This document shows, in pieces, positions 1-8,638 of a stretch of 64,000 nt of DNA (position 1 is its first letter; every line of letters starts with the position of its first letter). A program made the translations under genes and the position numbers. The DNA lies in assembly GCF_014873495.1 (NCBI RefSeq), contig NZ_JADBGF010000001.1:3906001-3970000 (forward strand), in the 5' to 3' direction. Below the pieces are notes generated by a model. The model saw only the letters and a program-made list of their open reading frames with translations, was not told the origin of the DNA and made no database searches. Origin of the DNA: Streptomyces stelliscabiei. GTDB lineage: Bacteria; Actinomycetota; Actinomycetes; Streptomycetales; Streptomycetaceae.

Positions 1-1183
1 GATCTTCGGCCCCGAGGTGCGGGTGACGGACACGGAACTGTTCGCGAAGCTCGACGGGGACGTGTCCCGGCTGGGGAGGCGCCGCGACAAGGCGAGCACG
101 AGGAACGGAAGTTCGCCTTCCGTCGGAAGTTCACCTTCCGCCCCGCCCGCGCTGCTGACCGCCGGTGCCGCCGTCCCCGCCCGGCTCACCCGGGCGCTCG
201 ACACCGCCGCCGCGGCCCTGGCGCTGCCGGTCCCCCGGGTCGACGCCGGGGACCCGAACGCCGGGTTCCTGGCGGGGCTCATGACCTCCGCGCCGACCGA
301 GCTGATCACGGCGCTGCACGCGGCCCCCAGCGGCTCACTGGAGCTGCGGCTGCGCGAACTGCGGGCCCGGCTGGAGATGGGCGAGTTCACCATCGCGCTG
401 GCCACCCTGGACGCCCTGGAGCGGGACCACCCCGACGACTGGCGGGTGGTCTGGTACCGGGGCGTGGCCGCGCTCGCCACCGGCGACCACGAGAACGCCG
501 CGCTGTCCTTCGACGCGATCTACGACGCCTTCCCCGGCGAACCGGCCCCCAAGCTGGCCCTCGGCCTGTGCGCCGAGGTGCTGGGGCAGCTGGACAACGC
601 CGCCGAGTACTACCGCCTGGTGTGGACGACCGACCCCAGCTTCGTCAGCAGCGCGTTCGGGCTCGCCCGGGTGCGGCTGACCGCCGGGGACCGGCAGAAC
701 GCCGTCCACACCCTGGAGTCCGTGCCGGAGGCGTCCATCCACTACACCGCCGCCCGGGTCGCCGCCGTACGGGCGCGGCTCAGACATCGCCCGGAGGCGA
801 CGCTCGGAGCAGTGTCGGCTCCGCCCCCTGCCGGGGCCGCCGGGAACGCCGAAGCCGCGCCGGACGTTCCGTTCCTGGACGACCTGACCGCGGCCGCCGG
901 GCAGATCGAGGCGCTCGGCGGGTACGGTCTGGACGCGGTGCGCCGCGAGCAGTTGTCCACAGAGGTCCTTGGCTGCGCCCTGGACTGGGTACTCTCCGGG
1001 AGCCAGGGTGCCGCGCCCCCGGCCGGTGAGCGGATGCTGCTCGGCAGCGCGCTGGACGAGCGCGGCCTCCGCTTCGGACTGGAGCGGTCGTACCGCACTT
1101 TGGCCCGGCTCGCCCCAGGCGGCGAGGAGAGGATCGACCTGGTGGAACGTGCCAATCGTTACCGCCCCCGGACGTGGGTGTAG
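1..1183 (+). CDS. pknG: PknG-type serine/threonine protein kinase, C-terminal part (5' end outside window)
   Basis: The frame is open from the first bases, so the start lies upstream and the GTG at 17 is probably internal. What remains is the end of the kinase and the tetratricopeptide region. The stretch around residues 125-250 (LVWYR-like, FPGEPAPKLALG, SSAFGLARVRL, GDRQNAVHTLE) aligns from memory with the TPR domain of mycobacterial PknG, including the closing RYRP segment. PknG is a soluble kinase that senses amino-acid status and phosphorylates FHA proteins controlling glutamate metabolism. The kinase catalytic core is not in the window. The stop lies 3 bp before the next gene's ATG, so this gene heads the phosphatase, vWA and FHA run. 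Confidence 0.85.
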   Translation, partial: IFGPEVRVTDTELFAKLDGDVSRLGRRRDKASTRNGSSPSVGSSPSAPPALLTAGAAVPARLTRALDTAAAALALPVPRVDAGDPNAGFLAGLMTSAPTELITALHAAPSGSLELRLRELRARLEMGEFTIALATLDALERDHPDDWRVVWYRGVAALATGDHENAALSFDAIYDAFPGEPAPKLALGLCAEVLGQLDNAAEYYRLVWTTDPSFVSSAFGLARVRLTAGDRQNAVHTLESVPEASIHYTAARVAAVRARLRHRPEATLGAVSAPPPAGAAGNAEAAPDVPFLDDLTAAAGQIEALGGYGLDAVRREQLSTEVLGCALDWVLSGSQGAAPPAGERMLLGSALDERGLRFGLERSYRTLARLAPGGEERIDLVERANRYRPRTWV

Positions 1184-1186
1184 TTG

Positions 1187-2503
1187 ATGTCGCAGATGCC
1201 CCAGCCGACCGCGCTGACGAAGTGCCCGATCTGCGAGTGGCCCCTCGCTTCGGACGACCGCTTCTGCGGTGCGTGCGGCCATGACCTCTCGGCGGTGCCC
1301 GCACCGCCGGAGGACCATCCCACCCTCACCATGAACGGGACGGCGGGCGACGGTCCCGACGCGGCCTCGTCCGTGGACTGGCCGCTCGCCTCCCCGCCCA
1401 GCTCCGACACCCCGCCGCCGGTGGTCCGCCCCACCGACATCCCGGGCACCGACTCCGGCGGCGGCGAACTGCCCGGTGCGGGGCGGGGCGTACGGTTCGA
1501 CCGGCCCCGCGAGCCCGACGAGTACCCGCTGGCCGCGCCCCAGCCGCCGGATCCGCGCACCGGCGACCTCGCCACCCCGCCGGCCGGTACGAAGGTGTGC
1601 GTGGCCTGCCGCGCGGGCCACGTCGACCGGGACGGCTACTGCGAGAACTGCGGGCACGCGCAGCCGCGCGAACGCGACCACATGGAACTGGAGCTGGGCG
1701 CGGTCGCCGCGGTCAGCGACCGGGGTCTGCGCCACCACCGCAACGAGGACTCGTTCGCGATCTCCTCGACCGCCCTGCCCGACGGCTCCCCCGCGGTCGT
1801 CGCGATCGTCTGCGACGGCGTGTCCTCCGCGACCCGCCCCGACGACGCCTCGCTCGCCGCGGCCCGCGCCGCCAACGAGACGGTGCTGGAGTCGCTGCCG
1901 CGCGGCACCCACCCGCAGCAGGCGATGCACGACGCGATCGTCGCCGCCGCGAGCGCCGTCAACGCCCTGGCGGAGGAGCCGGAGACGGCCCAGGAGCACG
2001 CCCCGCACCAGAACGCCCCGGCGTGCACCATCGTCGGCTCCGTGATCACCCCGACCCTGCTCGTCGTCGGCTGGGTCGGCGACAGCCGCGCCTACTGGGT
2101 CCCGGTGGACCGCAGCGCGCCCCCGGCCCGGCTCACCGAGGACGACTCGTGGGCGGCGCAGATGGTGTCCGCGGGACTGATGAACGAGGCCGAGGCGTAC
2201 GCCGACGAGCGCGCCCACGCGATCACCGGCTGGCTCGGCGCGGACGCGTACGAACTGGAGCCGCACACCGCTTCCTTCAAACCGGACCGGCCGGGTGTAG
2301 TGGTGGTGTGCACCGACGGACTGTGGAACTACGCGGAGGCCGCCGAGGAGATGGCCGAGGCCGTGCCCCTGGACGCGGCCGAGCGGCCGTTGCACTGCGC
2401 GCAGGTGCTGGTCGGCCGGGCCCTCGACGGCGGGGGCCACGACAACGTAACAGTGGCCGTCCTGCCGTTCCCGGCCCCGCCTCAGGGGGCAGGATCGGCC
2501 TGA
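1187..2503 (+). CDS. PP2C-family serine/threonine phosphatase with two N-terminal zinc ribbons
   Basis: Protein of 438 residues. It starts with a CPIC/CGAC zinc ribbon (Cys 13, 16, 27, 30), followed by a proline-rich linker and a second CVAC/CENC ribbon near residue 140. The PP2C domain shows the metal-binding motifs in order: RHHRNED near 180, CDGVSS near 210, GDSRAY near 299, CTDGLW near 375 and GGHDNVTV near 417. It should remove phosphates placed by the adjacent PknG-type kinase, with the ribbons serving as protein-interaction modules. ATG 1187 is preferred over TTG 1184. Either lies within a few bases of the kinase stop, so the two are co-translated. The catalytic motifs are intact. Confidence 0.9.
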   Translation: MSQMPQPTALTKCPICEWPLASDDRFCGACGHDLSAVPAPPEDHPTLTMNGTAGDGPDAASSVDWPLASPPSSDTPPPVVRPTDIPGTDSGGGELPGAGRGVRFDRPREPDEYPLAAPQPPDPRTGDLATPPAGTKVCVACRAGHVDRDGYCENCGHAQPRERDHMELELGAVAAVSDRGLRHHRNEDSFAISSTALPDGSPAVVAIVCDGVSSATRPDDASLAAARAANETVLESLPRGTHPQQAMHDAIVAAASAVNALAEEPETAQEHAPHQNAPACTIVGSVITPTLLVVGWVGDSRAYWVPVDRSAPPARLTEDDSWAAQMVSAGLMNEAEAYADERAHAITGWLGADAYELEPHTASFKPDRPGVVVVCTDGLWNYAEAAEEMAEAVPLDAAERPLHCAQVLVGRALDGGGHDNVTVAVLPFPAPPQGAGSA

Positions 2504-2657
2504 GGGTGCTCGCGGGCGGGATGTTCGCGGGCGCCTCGGCGGCCGGACGGGAAAGGGCCGACGGACCGGAGGGGACCGGTCCGGGACAGGCACGCACAGT
2601 CATCACCCCACGGGCTGTGGGGCCAACAGTGGTGCTGCTAGGGGGATCAGAGTAGGC

Positions 2658-4007
2658 ATGGCCAAATTCTCGAAGTCGAACGTGCCGCAGTTCTCGGTCG
2701 AGGTGTACCAGAACGAGTACCTGCCCGAGGGCGGCCGTGAGGTCAACGCCATCGTGACGGTCAGCGCGACCGGCGGCGGCACCATCGGCAGCGCGGTCGC
2801 CGCGCCGCACCTGTACTCGCCGGGCCAGGGCCCGTCCGCCGCCGTGGCGCTCATGGTCGACTGCTCGGGGTCGATGGACTACCCGCCGACCAAGATGCGC
2901 AACGCGAGGGACGCCACCGCCGCCGCGATCGACACCCTGCGCGACGGCGTCCACTTCGCGGTGATCGACGGCACCCATGTGGCCCGGGAGGTCTATCCCG
3001 GCGGCGGCCGGCTCGCGGTCGCCGACTCCGCCACCCGGGACCAGGCCAAGCAGGCGCTGCGCCGACTCAGCGCGGGCGGCGGCACCGCCATCGGCACCTG
3101 GCTGAAGCTCGCGGACCGGCTGCTCGCCTCGGCGGACGTCGCCATCCGTCACGGCATCCTGCTGACCGACGGCCGTAACGAGCACGAGTCGCCGGAGGAC
3201 CTCAAGGCCGCGCTGGAGGCCTGTTCCGGGCGGTTCACGTGTGACGCGCGTGGAGTGGGCACCGACTGGGAGGTCAGGGAGGTCACCCAGATCGCCTCCG
3301 CGCTCCTCGGCACCGCCGACATCGTCGCCGACCCCGCCGCCCTCTCCGCCGACTTCACGCAGATGATGGAGACGGCCATGGGCAAGGAGGTCGCGGACGT
3401 CGCCCTGCGGCTGTGGACCCCGGTCGGCACCCAGATCAAGTTCGTGAAGCAAGTGGCGCCCACCGTCGTGGAGTTGACCGACCGTCGCACCGAGGCCGGG
3501 CCGCGCGCCGGCGACTACCCGACCGGTTCGTGGGGGGACGAGTCCCGCGACTACCACGTGTGCGTCGAGGTCCCGGCCGCGTCCCTCGGCCAGGAGATGC
3601 TGGCCGCCCGCGTCTCCCTGGTCATCCCCCAGCCCGACGGAGGAACCGCGCAGAACCTCGGCGCCCAGGGTCTGGTGAAGGCCGTGTGGACCGACGACAT
3701 GGTCGCGTCCACGTCGATCAACCCCCAGGTCGCGCACTACACAGGTCAGGCCGAACTGGCACAGGTCATCCAACAAGGGCTGGACGCTCGCAAATCCGGC
3801 GATTTCGACGGAGCGACGGCCAAGCTGGGACGGGCCGTACAGCTCGCCAGCGCGTCGGGGAACGCGGATACTGCGAAACTGCTTGCGAAGGTGGTGGACG
3901 TGGTCGATGCGGCGACAGGTACTGTGCGACTGAAGGCGAAGGTCACGGAGGCCGACGAGATGACTCTCGAAACGCGGTCGACAAAGACTGTTCGTGTAAA
4001 GAAGTAG
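2658..4007 (+). CDS. vWA-domain protein of the kinase/phosphatase cassette
   Basis: Protein of 449 residues with no signal peptide. It has an N-terminal beta-rich segment, then a von Willebrand factor A domain. The metal-ion site DCSGSMD lies at about residues 68-74 and LLTDGRN near 170. The C-terminal part (about 360-449) is helical with a short coiled-coil look. It sits between the PP2C phosphatase and the FHA protein on the same strand. vWA proteins with kinases and phosphatases form predicted TerY-P-like triads, so a scaffold role in phospho-signalling is likely but inferred. ATG 2658 is the first methionine in frame; upstream lies a 154-bp gap that may hold a promoter. Confidence 0.85.
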   Translation: MAKFSKSNVPQFSVEVYQNEYLPEGGREVNAIVTVSATGGGTIGSAVAAPHLYSPGQGPSAAVALMVDCSGSMDYPPTKMRNARDATAAAIDTLRDGVHFAVIDGTHVAREVYPGGGRLAVADSATRDQAKQALRRLSAGGGTAIGTWLKLADRLLASADVAIRHGILLTDGRNEHESPEDLKAALEACSGRFTCDARGVGTDWEVREVTQIASALLGTADIVADPAALSADFTQMMETAMGKEVADVALRLWTPVGTQIKFVKQVAPTVVELTDRRTEAGPRAGDYPTGSWGDESRDYHVCVEVPAASLGQEMLAARVSLVIPQPDGGTAQNLGAQGLVKAVWTDDMVASTSINPQVAHYTGQAELAQVIQQGLDARKSGDFDGATAKLGRAVQLASASGNADTAKLLAKVVDVVDAATGTVRLKAKVTEADEMTLETRSTKTVRVKK

Positions 4008-4142
4008 GTAGAAACAACCCGAAGCATCGCCGCGCGTCAGCCTGGCTTCCCCACCGGGAATCCGGACAGAACCGGCCACACCGGCCCGTCGTGGCCACAG
4101 GAACCGGCCGCGAGGTCGGAAAGGAGAGGGGGAAGCGCCGAC

Positions 4143-5870
4143 ATGCCGACCTGCCCGAACGGACACCAGTCGGGTTCCGACGACTGGTGCGAGGTCTGCG
4201 GTCACCGTATGGCCGGTGCCGTACCCCCGCCGCCACCACCGCCGCCCCCGGGCGCCGGTTACGGATACCCGCCGCCCGGCTCCCCTCCGCCGCCTCCGGG
4301 CGCGGGCGGTCCGGGCCCCGGGGGCCCGGGGGGTCCCGGTGGACGCCCGCACCTCGCCGCCCAGCCGGAACTCTGCCCGCAGTGCCGCACCCCCCGCGAG
4401 GGCGGCGCGCCCTTCTGCGAGGAGTGCCGGTGGAACTTCCTGACCAACACCGCGACGACGTACACCCCGGCCGCGCCCCGGCCGTCGGCACCCGGCCCCG
4501 GCGCGGGTCCGGGCGGTCCCGGCCCCGGTCCCGGTCAGGGCCCCGGAGGCGGCCCCGGTCAGGGCCCCGGAGGCGGTCAGGGCCCCGGCGGGAACCCGGC
4601 GCTCCGGTTCCAGCAGCAGCAACCGCCTCCGCCGTCCTACGGCGGCGGTGACGGGTACGACTACCAGAGCTCCCGGCCCTCGCAGATGAACCGCCCCGCC
4701 GAGCCGATCCCGCCGGGACCCCAGTTCGGCGGCGATCCGTCCGGTCCGGGCGGACCCGGCGGTCAGGGCGGAAACGGTGGGTACGGCGGGCCCGGTGGGC
4801 CTGGTGGCCCCGGCGGCCCCGGCCGTCAGGGGGGTCCCGGTGGACCTGGTGGCCCGTCGGGGCCGGGGGGTTCCTCCGGGTTCGGTGGCGGGCCCGGAGG
4901 GCAGCCCGGCCAGCCCGGTCCGGGGCAGTCGGGTCGGCCCGGCCAGCCCGGCCAGCCCGGTCCGTCCGCGTTCGGCCAGGATCCCTCACGACCTGGGCCC
5001 TCTGCCTTCGGCGGTGACCCCTCACGCCCCGGCCCCTCGGGCTTCGGCGGCGATCCCTCCCGACCGGTTCCGCCTCCGCCCGGCCCTACGCCGGGTGGAC
5101 CTGGCGGGCCCGGCGGCCCCGGCTTCCCCGGTGGTCAGGGTCCCGGTGGTCAGGGTCCCGACGGTCGGGGCCCCGGCGGGGGCCAGCAGGCGTTCCAGCA
5201 GGCCGGGACGTCGGCCCCGCCCGCCTTCCCGCAGGAGACCCGCCGACCGCAGCCCGGCGGCCCCGGCCAGGGCCCCGGTGGCGGCCCCGCCTTCGGTGCC
5301 GATGACGACTGGGTGATCTCCCCGCCGTCGACCGGCCCCGGTGGACACGGTGGGCCCGCCGGTCCCGGTGGACACGGTGGTGCGGGCGCCCGCCCCGGTG
5401 GCTACGGCTACCCGCAGCCCGGTGCCACCCAGGCCCCGCCCGGCCCCGCGTACCAGCAGGCGCCGACGTCCTGGAGCGCCACCATCGGCCCGGACCGCGA
5501 CTACTTCATGGCGATGATGCAGCGCTCGGGCCCCGAGGCGGCGGGCCTGAACCTGCCCGCCTACTCCCCGGAGCAGCGGCGCGCCCTCACCGGCAACCAG
5601 ATCACCATCGGGCGCCGTCGCCACTCCACCGGTGACGTCCCGGACATCGATCTGTCGGTGCCGCCGGAGGACCCGGGCGTCTCCCACCAGCACGCGGTGC
5701 TGGTGCAGCAGCCGGACGGCGGCTGGGCCGTGGTCGACCAGAACTCCACCAACGGAACCACCGTCAACGGTTCCGAGGAGCCCATCCAGCCGTTCGTCCC
5801 GATCCCCCTCCAGGACGGGGACCGGGTACACGTGGGCGCGTGGACGACGATCACCATCCGCCGGGGCTGA
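4143..5870 (+). CDS. Zinc-ribbon, Gly/Pro-rich FHA-domain protein
   Basis: Protein of 575 residues. An N-terminal zinc ribbon (Cys 4, 16, 19 with His 8 and His 21) is followed by a second CPQC/CEEC ribbon at about 79-97. A low-complexity glycine/proline/glutamine linker runs from about 110 to 440. The C-terminal FHA domain (about 475-575) has the GRRR, SHQHA and NSTNGTTVNG motifs that bind phosphothreonine. By analogy with GarA/OdhI, the FHA protein is a plausible substrate or reader of the PknG-type kinase. It is the last gene of the + strand cassette and ends just before a strong hairpin. The linker is built of tandem GGP-type codon repeats prone to length variation. Confidence 0.9.
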   Translation: MPTCPNGHQSGSDDWCEVCGHRMAGAVPPPPPPPPPGAGYGYPPPGSPPPPPGAGGPGPGGPGGPGGRPHLAAQPELCPQCRTPREGGAPFCEECRWNFLTNTATTYTPAAPRPSAPGPGAGPGGPGPGPGQGPGGGPGQGPGGGQGPGGNPALRFQQQQPPPPSYGGGDGYDYQSSRPSQMNRPAEPIPPGPQFGGDPSGPGGPGGQGGNGGYGGPGGPGGPGGPGRQGGPGGPGGPSGPGGSSGFGGGPGGQPGQPGPGQSGRPGQPGQPGPSAFGQDPSRPGPSAFGGDPSRPGPSGFGGDPSRPVPPPPGPTPGGPGGPGGPGFPGGQGPGGQGPDGRGPGGGQQAFQQAGTSAPPAFPQETRRPQPGGPGQGPGGGPAFGADDDWVISPPSTGPGGHGGPAGPGGHGGAGARPGGYGYPQPGATQAPPGPAYQQAPTSWSATIGPDRDYFMAMMQRSGPEAAGLNLPAYSPEQRRALTGNQITIGRRRHSTGDVPDIDLSVPPEDPGVSHQHAVLVQQPDGGWAVVDQNSTNGTTVNGSEEPIQPFVPIPLQDGDRVHVGAWTTITIRRG

Positions 5871-5889
5871 CCCGCCCCACCAGCGAGAG

Positions 5890-5925
5890 GTCAGGGCCGG
5901 CCGAGCGGCTTCGGCCGGCCCTGAC
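5890..5925. terminator. Bidirectional hairpin terminator
   Basis: Perfect 15-bp stem (5890-5904 with 5911-5925) and a 6-nt loop lie between the convergent FHA gene and the methyltransferase gene. Confidence 0.8.
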
Positions 5926-5977
5926 CCTTCTCTCGGGCCCCTCTCTCGGGCTCCGGATCGCGCCGGGGGCCGCGTCC

Positions 5978-6961
5978 TCAGTCCGGGAGCGGCCAGGCGT
6001 ACGGCCCTTCCGGGTCGTCCAGCCAGGCCCAGGCGTGGTCGCCGCGGACCGTGATGCCGTAGCGCTCACGCGAGGGCATGCCCTCGCGCTGCCACAGGGC
6101 GAGGGCCTCGTGCGGGTCGAGGCTCCCCGCCGTCAGGGCGAGCAGGAACCGGAACAGCTCGTCGTCCCTGGCGCGGCTCGGCAGCCCGCCGAGGTGCGGA
6201 TGCATCGCCTCCGGCTCACTGCCCCCACGCAGCGGTACGAAGTACGCAGACGTGTGCAGGAAGCGCCCCTCGGCCTGCTCCGCGTCCTCGACCCGCAGCC
6301 GTACCAGCCCCGTGGCCAGGGGTGTCAGGATGCGTGCGCCGGGGGTGCACTGGGCGAGCCAGGCGCGCGGGATCGAGGGCAGGGTGCAGGTCGCGACGAT
6401 CCGGTCGTACGGCGCCCGCTCGGGCACCCCGCGCGCCCCGTCCGCGGTGACGACGGTCGGGTGGTAGCCGGCGGCGTCCAGATGTCTGCGCGCCGCCTCG
6501 GTGATGTCCGCGTCCAGATCGACGGTCGTGACGAGGTCGTCCCCCAGTCGGTGCGCGAGCAGGGCGGCGTTGTACCCGGTGCCGGCACCGATCTCCAGCA
6601 CCCGGTCGCCGTCCTCCACCTCCAGCTCGGCGAGCATCTTCGCCATCAGCGAGGGCTGACTGCTGGAGGAGATCAGCCGCCCGTCGCGCAGCCGCGTGGC
6701 GAGCGGGGCGTCGGCGTACGCGCCGCGCACCCAGCGGTCGCGCCGCCGCGGGTCGCGCTCCTCGCCCCACAGCCGCTCGAAGCCGCCCCTGGCGCTCACG
6801 TAGTAGTAGGGCACGAACAGGTGCCGGGGGACGCTCTCGAAGGCCTTGCGCCACACCGGGTCGGCGTCCCACGCTCCACTGGCCTCGATCTCGCGCACCA
6901 GCGCCGACCGGGACTCGGCGGCGAGACGCTCCAGGTCGTGGTCCACAGCGCGCGTGCCCAT
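5978..6961 (-). CDS. PCMT-like (protein-L-isoaspartate O-methyltransferase family) methyltransferase
   Basis: Protein of 327 residues. The AdoMet-binding motif VLEIGAGTGYNAAL lies at 121-134. The preceding stretch with ISSSSQPSLM at 97-106 is typical of PCMT proteins, which act on L-isoaspartyl residues. The length exceeds a minimal PCMT (about 210 residues) because of a C-terminal extension of about 110 residues, as in the actinobacterial subfamily used as tailoring or repair enzymes. ATG 6961 is chosen because GGAGG lies just upstream. It is divergent from the haemoglobin gene. The true substrate is unknown. Confidence 0.85.
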   Translation of the reverse strand: MGTRAVDHDLERLAAESRSALVREIEASGAWDADPVWRKAFESVPRHLFVPYYYVSARGGFERLWGEERDPRRRDRWVRGAYADAPLATRLRDGRLISSSSQPSLMAKMLAELEVEDGDRVLEIGAGTGYNAALLAHRLGDDLVTTVDLDADITEAARRHLDAAGYHPTVVTADGARGVPERAPYDRIVATCTLPSIPRAWLAQCTPGARILTPLATGLVRLRVEDAEQAEGRFLHTSAYFVPLRGGSEPEAMHPHLGGLPSRARDDELFRFLLALTAGSLDPHEALALWQREGMPSRERYGITVRGDHAWAWLDDPEGPYAWPLPD

Positions 6962-7094
6962 ACCTCCACTGTGCGGCCGGACGCCCCCGGAGGCGAGTAC
7001 CACGCCGCACCGGTCCGGAATCGACCGGCCCGTGCTCCCGGTCCGCCGTGGGATGGTCCTAAGCCTCCAGTCCTCCTCCCACGCGTCTGAGACC

Positions 7095-7508
7095 ATGGGT
7101 GACGTGAACGAGATTCGGCGCGGCACGCTGCAGGAGCAGACCTTCTACGAGCAGGTCGGTGGCGAGGAGACCTTCCGGCGCCTGGTGCGCCGTTTCTACG
7201 AGGGCGTCGCCGAGGATCCGATCCTGCGCCCCATGTACCCCGAGGAGGACCTGGGCCCGGCCGAGGACCGCTTCGCCCTCTTCCTGATCCAGTACTGGGG
7301 CGGCCCCACCACGTACAGCGAGAACCGCGGGCATCCCCGGCTGCGCATGCGTCACGCCCCCTTCACCGTCGACCGCGCCGCCCACGACGCCTGGCTGAAG
7401 CACATGCGCGACGCCGTCGACGAACTGTCGCTCTCCGAGGAGCACGAGCGCATCCTGTGGAACTACCTGACGTACGCCGCCGCCTCGATGGTGAACGCCC
7501 CGGGCTGA
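7095..7508 (+). CDS. glbO: Group II truncated haemoglobin
   Basis: Protein of 137 residues, the normal trHbII length. It has the YEQVGGEETF opening, FYEGVAEDPILRPMYP, the QYWGGP stretch with the G8 Trp, and LRMRHAPF, which carries the proximal His. The family binds O2 and NO and supports respiration or oxidative-stress defence in actinobacteria. ATG 7095 fits family length; GTG 7104 is an alternative. It is a single gene between a divergent methyltransferase and a convergent hypothetical gene. Confidence 0.92.
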   Translation: MGDVNEIRRGTLQEQTFYEQVGGEETFRRLVRRFYEGVAEDPILRPMYPEEDLGPAEDRFALFLIQYWGGPTTYSENRGHPRLRMRHAPFTVDRAAHDAWLKHMRDAVDELSLSEEHERILWNYLTYAAASMVNAPG

Positions 7509-7529
7509 GCCGGCCGCGCCGGCGCGGGG

Positions 7530-8225
7530 TCAGCGGACGCTGACGTCGAACGCCCCGAGTCCCGCCCTGCGCACGGCGATCGACCCGTACGGGGTGCGCA
7601 GCCGCAGCCACGCGCCCGACGAGAACAGTCCCGGCGTCGCCTGCTCGGGCGCGCCGGGCGTCGTCCGTGCGGTGCGCAGGAAGCCGAGCGACTGGGCCGC
7701 GTGCACGGCACGCACCGGCAGAGGGGTGTCCCCGACCGTCCGGGACCAGATCTCCCGCCCGATCCGGTCGAGTTCGGCCCGTGTACGCCGCTCGGGCGCC
7801 AGCTCCTCGGTGCGGGAGCGGAATTCGCGTACGGCCGTGGAGACCATCGCCCGCAACGCGTCCGGCGCGGGCAGCCCCGCCTCCGGCCGCCAGCCACCAC
7901 GCGGGGGGAGCACCCCGGCCCACGGAGGCCCGGTCACCGCCTCCGGGACGACCGCCGTGCCCGCGGACTCGTCGACGGACTCCAGGAGCTCACCGGCCGA
8001 CACGGTCACGTCGAGCGTGACGTCGAGCCCGTTCTCGTAGGGCTTGGCCAGGCGCGCGGAGCGGATGGCCAGGACCTCGAAGGACGGAGGCCGGCCGAAG
8101 ACGGCCAGCGCGGTGCCCGCCACCTGGAGGCGCACAGCGGCCCCACGGTCGTAGTGGAGCAGCCGGGAGAGGAAGGCCGCGAGATCCGCCGCCTCCCCCT
8201 CGTCGGCGAGGTGGAGCACCGTCAT
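7530..8225 (-). CDS. Conserved actinobacterial protein of unknown function
   Basis: Protein of 231 residues without signal peptide, membrane segment or motif I recognise. It is soluble, rich in Arg and Ala, with a mixed alpha/beta look. Its ATG overlaps the stop of the thioesterase gene upstream by 4 bp, so the two are translationally coupled and probably functionally linked. No function is assigned. Confidence 0.75.
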   Translation of the reverse strand: MTVLHLADEGEAADLAAFLSRLLHYDRGAAVRLQVAGTALAVFGRPPSFEVLAIRSARLAKPYENGLDVTLDVTVSAGELLESVDESAGTAVVPEAVTGPPWAGVLPPRGGWRPEAGLPAPDALRAMVSTAVREFRSRTEELAPERRTRAELDRIGREIWSRTVGDTPLPVRAVHAAQSLGFLRTARTTPGAPEQATPGLFSSGAWLRLRTPYGSIAVRRAGLGAFDVSVR

Positions 8226-8632
8226 GCGGCGACGGCCCTCTCCTCGTCGTCCCTGTACTCCTCCAGGAACTCGCGTTCCTCGGCGGTGATCCGGCGGGGC
8301 CGCTGGGTCGCGAAGTCGAACGGCACTATCACCGTCGAGGCCCGGACGTAGACCTGCTCGGGGTCCTTGACCTCGTAGGTGATCGTGAACGACGCCGCTC
8401 GTATCTCCGTGATCCACAGCTCGATGTCCACCGGCCTGTGCCGGTGCACGAGCTGTCGCTTGTAGTCGATCTCGTGGCGCGCCACCACGGACCCCTGCTT
8501 GAAGTCCTTCTCCGGGCGGAACAAGAAGTCGATACGGGCTTCCTCCAGGTAGCGGAGGAAGACCACGTTGTTGACGTGGCCGTACGCGTCCATGTCCGCC
8601 CAGCGCAGTGGGCAGCGGTAGATGTGCCGCAA
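8222..8632 (-). CDS. Acyl-CoA thioesterase, hot-dog fold (4HBT type)
   Basis: Protein of 136 residues. The RWADMDAYGHVNNVVFLRYLEEAR segment (about residues 10-33, key residues D13, D15, H19, N21) is the active-site signature of 4-hydroxybenzoyl-CoA/YbgC-type thioesterases. These hydrolyse acyl-CoA thioesters in the cytoplasm. It lies 6 bp after the ettA stop on the same strand and overlaps the next gene, so ettA, thioesterase and hypothetical gene may form one transcript. Confidence 0.88.
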   Translation of the reverse strand: MRHIYRCPLRWADMDAYGHVNNVVFLRYLEEARIDFLFRPEKDFKQGSVVARHEIDYKRQLVHRHRPVDIELWITEIRAASFTITYEVKDPEQVYVRASTVIVPFDFATQRPRRITAEEREFLEEYRDDEERAVAA

Positions 8633-8638
8633 GATCGA

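Noticed and set aside
2277..4622. Long minus-strand frame opposite the vWA and FHA genes
   Set aside because: Arg/Gly/Ala-rich shadow without motifs; the + strand genes have clear domains.
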